A stretch of DNA of 64,000 bases from Streptomyces sp. DH37 (GTDB lineage: Bacteria > Actinomycetota > Actinomycetes > Streptomycetales > Streptomycetaceae). Below the pieces are notes generated by a model, which saw nothing but the letters and a program-made list of their open reading frames with translations, was not told where the DNA came from and made no database searches. The DNA is taken from NCBI RefSeq assembly GCF_029813835.1, contig NZ_JARVKV010000005.1, positions 140,855-204,854 on the forward strand, written 5' to 3'. The number at the start of each line of letters is the position of its first letter. Within the stretch, counting starts at the first letter, position 1. Positions 60,483 through 64,000 of this stretch are shown here, piece by piece. Position numbers and translations under genes: made by a program.

Positions 60483-61558
60483 CCGCGACCCCCGTCGCGG
60501 CGGACGTCGCCATCGTCGGCGGAGGGGTCATCGGCCTGTCCACCGCCGAACGGCTCACCGCCCACGGCGCCTCCGTGATCGTCGTCGACGAGGCCGGGGC
60601 CACCGGCGGCGCCACCAGCGCCTCGGGCGGACTGGTGCGCGCCCTCGAGCCGGAGAGCGAACACGCCGCCTGGGCCGCCGAAGGCTGCGCCCGCTACCAG
60701 GCGCGCGGCTGGCGCGGCACCTGGCCCTCCGTGCGCGCCGACGGCAGCCTGACCCTGATCGACCGCCACCGGCTGGCCGAGACGACGGCCGCGCTGGAGA
60801 CGGTCCACGCCGCCGGGCACAAGACCGACGTCCTCACCGCCGACGAGATCACCAGGCGGTTCCCCGGCCTCACCGTGCCCGGCCACCTGCTCGGCGTCTT
60901 CGAACCGCAGGCCGGATGGCTGCCGGCCGCGGACACGGTCCGGGCGATCCTGCGCGACGCGGGCGACCGACTGAGCCTGCGCACCGCCCGGGCCACCGGC
61001 CTGCTGCACTCCTCCTCGCGCGTCCTGGGCCTGCGCACCTCCACCGGACCCGTGCACGCCGACGCGGTCCTGCTCGCCGCCGGGGTCGGCAGCACGGCCC
61101 TGGCCGCGTCGGCGGGCGTGCACCTGCCGCTGCGCACCAGGGCGGTCGGCTACTGCCTGTTCCGGACCGGCGGGGACTCCGCCGACCTGCCCACGGTGGT
61201 CGACCGCACCACCGGCGCGTGGCTGCGCCGGTGGGGCACCGGCGGCACCGTGCTGGCCGGTGTGGTCTCCGCGCGCACCGACGTCCCCGCCACCGTGCGC
61301 ACCGGCGTCCCGGTCGCCGAGGAGCACCGCGTCCGCGCCGTCGTCCGGCACCGCTGCCCGCGACTCGCGCACGCCCGCGCCGCGGGGGGCGTCACCGCCT
61401 ACGACACCCTCGCGACGGACGGCCCGGGAACGGTGACGGTCTGGCCGCGGCCCCGCGGGCTGGTCACCGCCGTCGGCTGGAACGGAGGCGGGTTCAAACT
61501 CGCCCCCGCTGTCGGCCGCCACGCGGCGGCCAGGATCCTCGAGGTGCTGAACCGATGA
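60479..61558 (+). CDS. DAO-type FAD oxidoreductase, hydrazine-releasing oxidase
   Basis: A 359-residue protein of the D-amino acid/glycine oxidase family. FAD motif VAIVGGGVIGLSTAERL at residues 10-26; conserved DEAGATGGATSASGGLVRAL after beta-2; C-terminal GLVTAVGWNGGGFKLAPAVG. It overlaps both neighbours by ATGA. In the s56-p1 pathway the homologue (Spb39) oxidatively cleaves the N-N-linked lysine adduct, freeing the hydrazino acid. The same role is inferred here from family and neighbours. Confidence 0.88.
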   Translation: MTATPVAADVAIVGGGVIGLSTAERLTAHGASVIVVDEAGATGGATSASGGLVRALEPESEHAAWAAEGCARYQARGWRGTWPSVRADGSLTLIDRHRLAETTAALETVHAAGHKTDVLTADEITRRFPGLTVPGHLLGVFEPQAGWLPAADTVRAILRDAGDRLSLRTARATGLLHSSSRVLGLRTSTGPVHADAVLLAAGVGSTALAASAGVHLPLRTRAVGYCLFRTGGDSADLPTVVDRTTGAWLRRWGTGGTVLAGVVSARTDVPATVRTGVPVAEEHRVRAVVRHRCPRLAHARAAGGVTAYDTLATDGPGTVTVWPRPRGLVTAVGWNGGGFKLAPAVGRHAAARILEVLNR

Positions 61559-62886
61559 ACGACGCGACGGCATGGCGCCTGAACTCCACCGACGAGATGC
61601 TGCACCAGGCCGCGACGGCCCTCGGCTCCTCCCGCGTCGTCCAGATCCTGTGGCGCCTTCCCGTACCCGTTCCCGCCCAGGCGCTGCAGGCCGAATGGCG
61701 GCGTCTCGACAGCGGCCTGCTCAGCCGCCGCGCGGCCCGCGCGCACCTGCCCGGCGCCCGCCGCAGATGGGTGCCGGCCGCCAACACCCATCCCCTCCAC
61801 CTCGACCACCGGCCCCTGACCGACGCCACCGCACCCCAGTGGATCGACACCCAGGTCCGGGTACCGCTGGCCCCGGACTCCACGGAACTGTGGCGGCTGG
61901 CCGCCGCCCCCTACCACGAGGGCTGCCTGGTCTCACTGACCGTGCCCCACTTCCGCAGCGACGGCCTGGGCCTCCTCAACGCGATCGCGGCCCGCGCCCC
62001 GGCACGCCGCCCGCGCGGGCCGCGCGACAGCGACGCGGCCGAGGCACTCGGCCAGACGACCCGCGCCGTCGCCCGGACGGCGGGCTGGCTCCTGCGTCTG
62101 GCCCGGGACCCCCGCCAGTGCGAGCGGATCAGCGCCGCGCTGCGCCGTCCCCCCGCCGCGGCCGGCCCGCCGGCGCGGCCCCAGTTCTTCAGCACGGCGA
62201 TCTTCACGGTGGAGGCGGCGGAGTGGCAGGAGTGCGCCCGCGGCCGTGGAGGGACGGCCAACACCCTGTTCCTGCAGATCGCCGCCAACCTCGTCCGGGC
62301 CCGCGTGCCGCGCGCGGACCGTGAGGGGATCCGGGTCGGCATCCCGGTGAGCCTGCGCCGCCAGGCCGGGGACGAGCGAGCGAACGCCCTGGTCGTCGTG
62401 CCGCTCGGCATGCCCGGCGGTCCCGTGCGCCACGGCGATCTGAGCGGCGCCCGGCAGGCGACGAAAGCGCTGCTGCGGGACGTCGGCGCCCACAGCGCCA
62501 CGCTCGTGCCCGAACCGCTGTGGCACCTGCTGCCCGCCCGTCACGCCGCCGCCCTGAAGAACCCCGGGGCGCAGCAGACCGACGTGGTGGCCTCGAACTT
62601 CGGGCACGCGCCGGACGCCGTGGTCGACTTCGCCGGCCACACGGCCGACTCCGTCGCCATGCGCACCATGAACGTGCCCGGACTGTTCCCGGACAAGGCC
62701 CGGCTGCGGGCGTCGCTGTGCCTGTTCCGCACGGGGCACCGGATGACGGTGACCGTCACCGGCATGCCCGCCCACTTCGGCGACTCCGCCTCCCTGCACC
62801 GGCTGGTCGCCGAGGAGTTCGCGGCGTGGGGGCTGACGGCGCGGCCGTGGTGGTCCACCACAGCTCACGAAGCGAGGAAAGGCTGA
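61555..62886 (+). CDS. Condensation/acyltransferase-like enzyme of the hydrazine operon
   Basis: A 443-residue protein of the CoA-dependent acyltransferase/condensation superfamily. The active-site motif is HFRSDG (His 132 and Asp 136, in TVPHFRSDGLGLL), standing for HHxxxDG with the first His replaced by Pro. A later block PVSLRRQAGDERANALVVV matches the latch region. There are no carrier-protein or adenylation domains and no NRPS in the window. Expected: joins an activated acyl group to an amine or hydrazine. ATGA overlap with the DAO gene makes it part of the same transcript. Confidence 0.75.
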   Translation: MNDATAWRLNSTDEMLHQAATALGSSRVVQILWRLPVPVPAQALQAEWRRLDSGLLSRRAARAHLPGARRRWVPAANTHPLHLDHRPLTDATAPQWIDTQVRVPLAPDSTELWRLAAAPYHEGCLVSLTVPHFRSDGLGLLNAIAARAPARRPRGPRDSDAAEALGQTTRAVARTAGWLLRLARDPRQCERISAALRRPPAAAGPPARPQFFSTAIFTVEAAEWQECARGRGGTANTLFLQIAANLVRARVPRADREGIRVGIPVSLRRQAGDERANALVVVPLGMPGGPVRHGDLSGARQATKALLRDVGAHSATLVPEPLWHLLPARHAAALKNPGAQQTDVVASNFGHAPDAVVDFAGHTADSVAMRTMNVPGLFPDKARLRASLCLFRTGHRMTVTVTGMPAHFGDSASLHRLVAEEFAAWGLTARPWWSTTAHEARKG

Positions 62887-62889
62887 CCG

Positions 62890-63819
62890 ATGCCCGTGCC
62901 CCAGCGACCCGCCAGCCCCGAACGCTGGTTCCGTACCCACCCCGACTCCTCCGTGCTGGCACGTCCCCGGCTGCTGGCCCGTTCGCTGATCGACGTCGCC
63001 GAACTGGACGAGAACATCGGCTACTACGAGCGCCTGCTGGGCACGCCGGCCGATCTGCGGATGCCCATCCCCGACTTCGGCGGACTGGAACTGGCCGCCG
63101 TCGGCGGCCTCCTGCTCATCGCCAGCGCCCGCGCCTTCACACCGGTCCAGCGGCAGACCGCCTACTCCCTGATCGTGCCGTCGCTGGAGGCGCAGCTGGA
63201 CCTGCTCGAGGACACCGGCACCGCCGTCCTCGAACCGCCCGAACCCATCCTGCCGGGAGCCCGGGCCCGGGTCCGATACCCCGACGGAACCCTGGCCGAA
63301 CTGGTCGAGCACCGCCCCTGGGACGGCGAACGCCCCCGCCCCGCGGCCGTCGGCGCGGCGCGCACCGACCTTCCGGCCACCGGCATACGGCTCCTGGCCC
63401 GCCGCGCCGTGGACGACGCGGACTTCCTCGACACCGTCCGGCTCTACGAGACGCTCCTGCGGGTTCCCGCCGTCGCCCGTCCCCGGCTGACCGGGCCCTC
63501 CCCGGCGCGAACGGCGATCGTGGGGAACCTGCTCCTGGTCGGCCTGCCGTCACCGGCCCCGCAGGGTGCCCCCCAGCCCCGGGCGGCCCTGATCGTGTCC
63601 GCACCGGGCCCGACCGGTTCCCGTCCCTCGTGGCTGGCCGACGTGCTGGCCGACTGCGCGACCGCCCCCGCCCACCGGCCGGCCCCGCGGGGCCGCACCC
63701 CCGAGGGCGCCGTCGTGCTCGCCGGGGGCCTGGCGGCCGAGGTCTGGAGCGAACACCCCGCCGACGCCCCCCGTGCGCCGCGACCGGCGCAGGCACGGAC
63801 GGGGGCGGGGCGTGGCTGA
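62890..63819 (+). CDS. Tandem VOC-domain protein of the hydrazine operon
   Basis: A 309-residue protein with two VOC-like halves. The first starts ARSLIDVAELDENIGYYERL and the second LARRAVDDADFLDTVRLYET. The usual metal-ligand His and Glu are only partly present. VOC proteins serve as enzymes or as drug-sequestering resistance proteins. It begins 3 bases after the acyltransferase stop and overlaps the korA-like gene by 8 bases. No specific function is supportable; resistance or an isomerisation step are both possible. Confidence 0.75.
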   Translation: MPVPQRPASPERWFRTHPDSSVLARPRLLARSLIDVAELDENIGYYERLLGTPADLRMPIPDFGGLELAAVGGLLLIASARAFTPVQRQTAYSLIVPSLEAQLDLLEDTGTAVLEPPEPILPGARARVRYPDGTLAELVEHRPWDGERPRPAAVGAARTDLPATGIRLLARRAVDDADFLDTVRLYETLLRVPAVARPRLTGPSPARTAIVGNLLLVGLPSPAPQGAPQPRAALIVSAPGPTGSRPSWLADVLADCATAPAHRPAPRGRTPEGAVVLAGGLAAEVWSEHPADAPRAPRPAQARTGAGRG

Positions 63820-64000
63820 CGCCGGCACCGTCGCGATCGCACCCGTGGAGGCCGCGGGTGCGGTACGCCACGTCAAGGAGGTTCGGCGGTTGGAGCGGGT
63901 GATCATCCGGTTTGCCGGTGACTCCGGTGACGGTATGCAGCTGACGGGTGACCGGTTCACCTCGGAGACGGCGTCGTTCGGCAACGACCTCTCCACGCTG
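63812..64000 (+). CDS. korA: 2-oxoacid:ferredoxin oxidoreductase alpha subunit, N-terminus (cut by window end)
   Basis: The first 63 residues are visible. After a variable 25-residue leader, they read KEVRRLERVIIRFAGDSGDG, MQLTGDRFTSETASFGNDLS, the highly conserved start of KorA (2-oxoglutarate synthase alpha). GTG start at 63812, overlapping the VOC stop by 8 bases. It is either part of the cluster, feeding or draining a CoA-thioester, or a housekeeping gene at the cluster edge. The downstream korB and the rest of this gene lie outside the window. Confidence 0.85.
   Translation, partial: MADAGTVAIAPVEAAGAVRHVKEVRRLERVIIRFAGDSGDGMQLTGDRFTSETASFGNDLSTL

Noticed and set aside
61555..62886. NRPS fragment.
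   Set aside because: It is a full-length stand-alone protein with a tight ATGA overlap on one side and 3 bases on the other, with no adenylation or carrier domains nearby.

Overview
This 64 kb window is very GC-rich, with GC-biased third codon positions. It carries DUF5753/XRE plus DUF397 pairs, a gamma-butyrolactone (AfsA/receptor) regulatory locus, an ECF41 (SigJ-like) sigma factor, a DasR-type dre palindrome and rare TTA (bldA-type) leucine codons. Together these point to a Streptomyces or close relative. The mix of biosynthetic clusters, orphan regulators, secreted enzymes and many transposase and gene remnants suggests accessory chromosome, probably an arm region.

Layout. 1-1.7 kb: the end of a TetR regulator and an SGNH hydrolase. 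2.1-8.5 kb: a compact RiPP-type operon read leftwards (second HExxH enzyme, RRE protein, 40-residue precursor, hairpin, first HExxH enzyme, methyltransferase, MFS exporter), with a divergent TTA-containing LuxR regulator. 8.5-13.6 kb: remnants, an XRE/DUF397 pair, an I36-type inhibitor, a winged-helix regulator and a small gene behind a MerR-type promoter. 13.7-31 kb: transposase debris, an SDR/ADH pair with a divergent XRE regulator, a MarR/cupin pair, a stand-alone TOPRIM protein, a PhyH-like dioxygenase, an ECF41 sigma factor with an FAD oxidoreductase, a metallophosphoesterase and a large LAL regulator. 31-48.5 kb: mostly secreted or membrane proteins (subtilase, Gly/His/Asn-rich repeat protein, PA14/sorbosone-dehydrogenase/CBM6/DUF1080 fusion, RTX-repeat protein, AA10 LPMO), plus GNAT and VOC proteins and pseudogenes.

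49.8-54.7 kb: a gamma-butyrolactone regulatory island with an AfsA-type synthase, a receptor-type TetR, an SDR, an IS701-like transposase relative that has lost its first catalytic Asp, and a second TetR. 55.1 kb to the right edge: a biosynthetic operon whose core is a hydrazine (N-N bond) forming cassette: a stand-alone cupin, a MetRS-like ligase, a lysine/ornithine N-hydroxylase and a DAO-type FAD oxidase. It also holds a complete aspartate 1-decarboxylase (PanD), an FAD monooxygenase, a condensation/acyltransferase-like enzyme, a tandem VOC protein and the start of a korA-like gene. By analogy with the Spb38/39/40 pathway (s56-p1), the cassette should couple N6-hydroxylysine to an amino acid and release a hydrazino acid. 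The co-encoded PanD makes beta-alanine a reasonable candidate partner, predicting 3-hydrazinopropionate.

The two most interesting systems are the precursor + RRE + two HExxH enzymes + methyltransferase cluster, and the split-cupin/MetRS hydrazine cluster with PanD. All functional statements come from reading motifs by eye; no database search was run.
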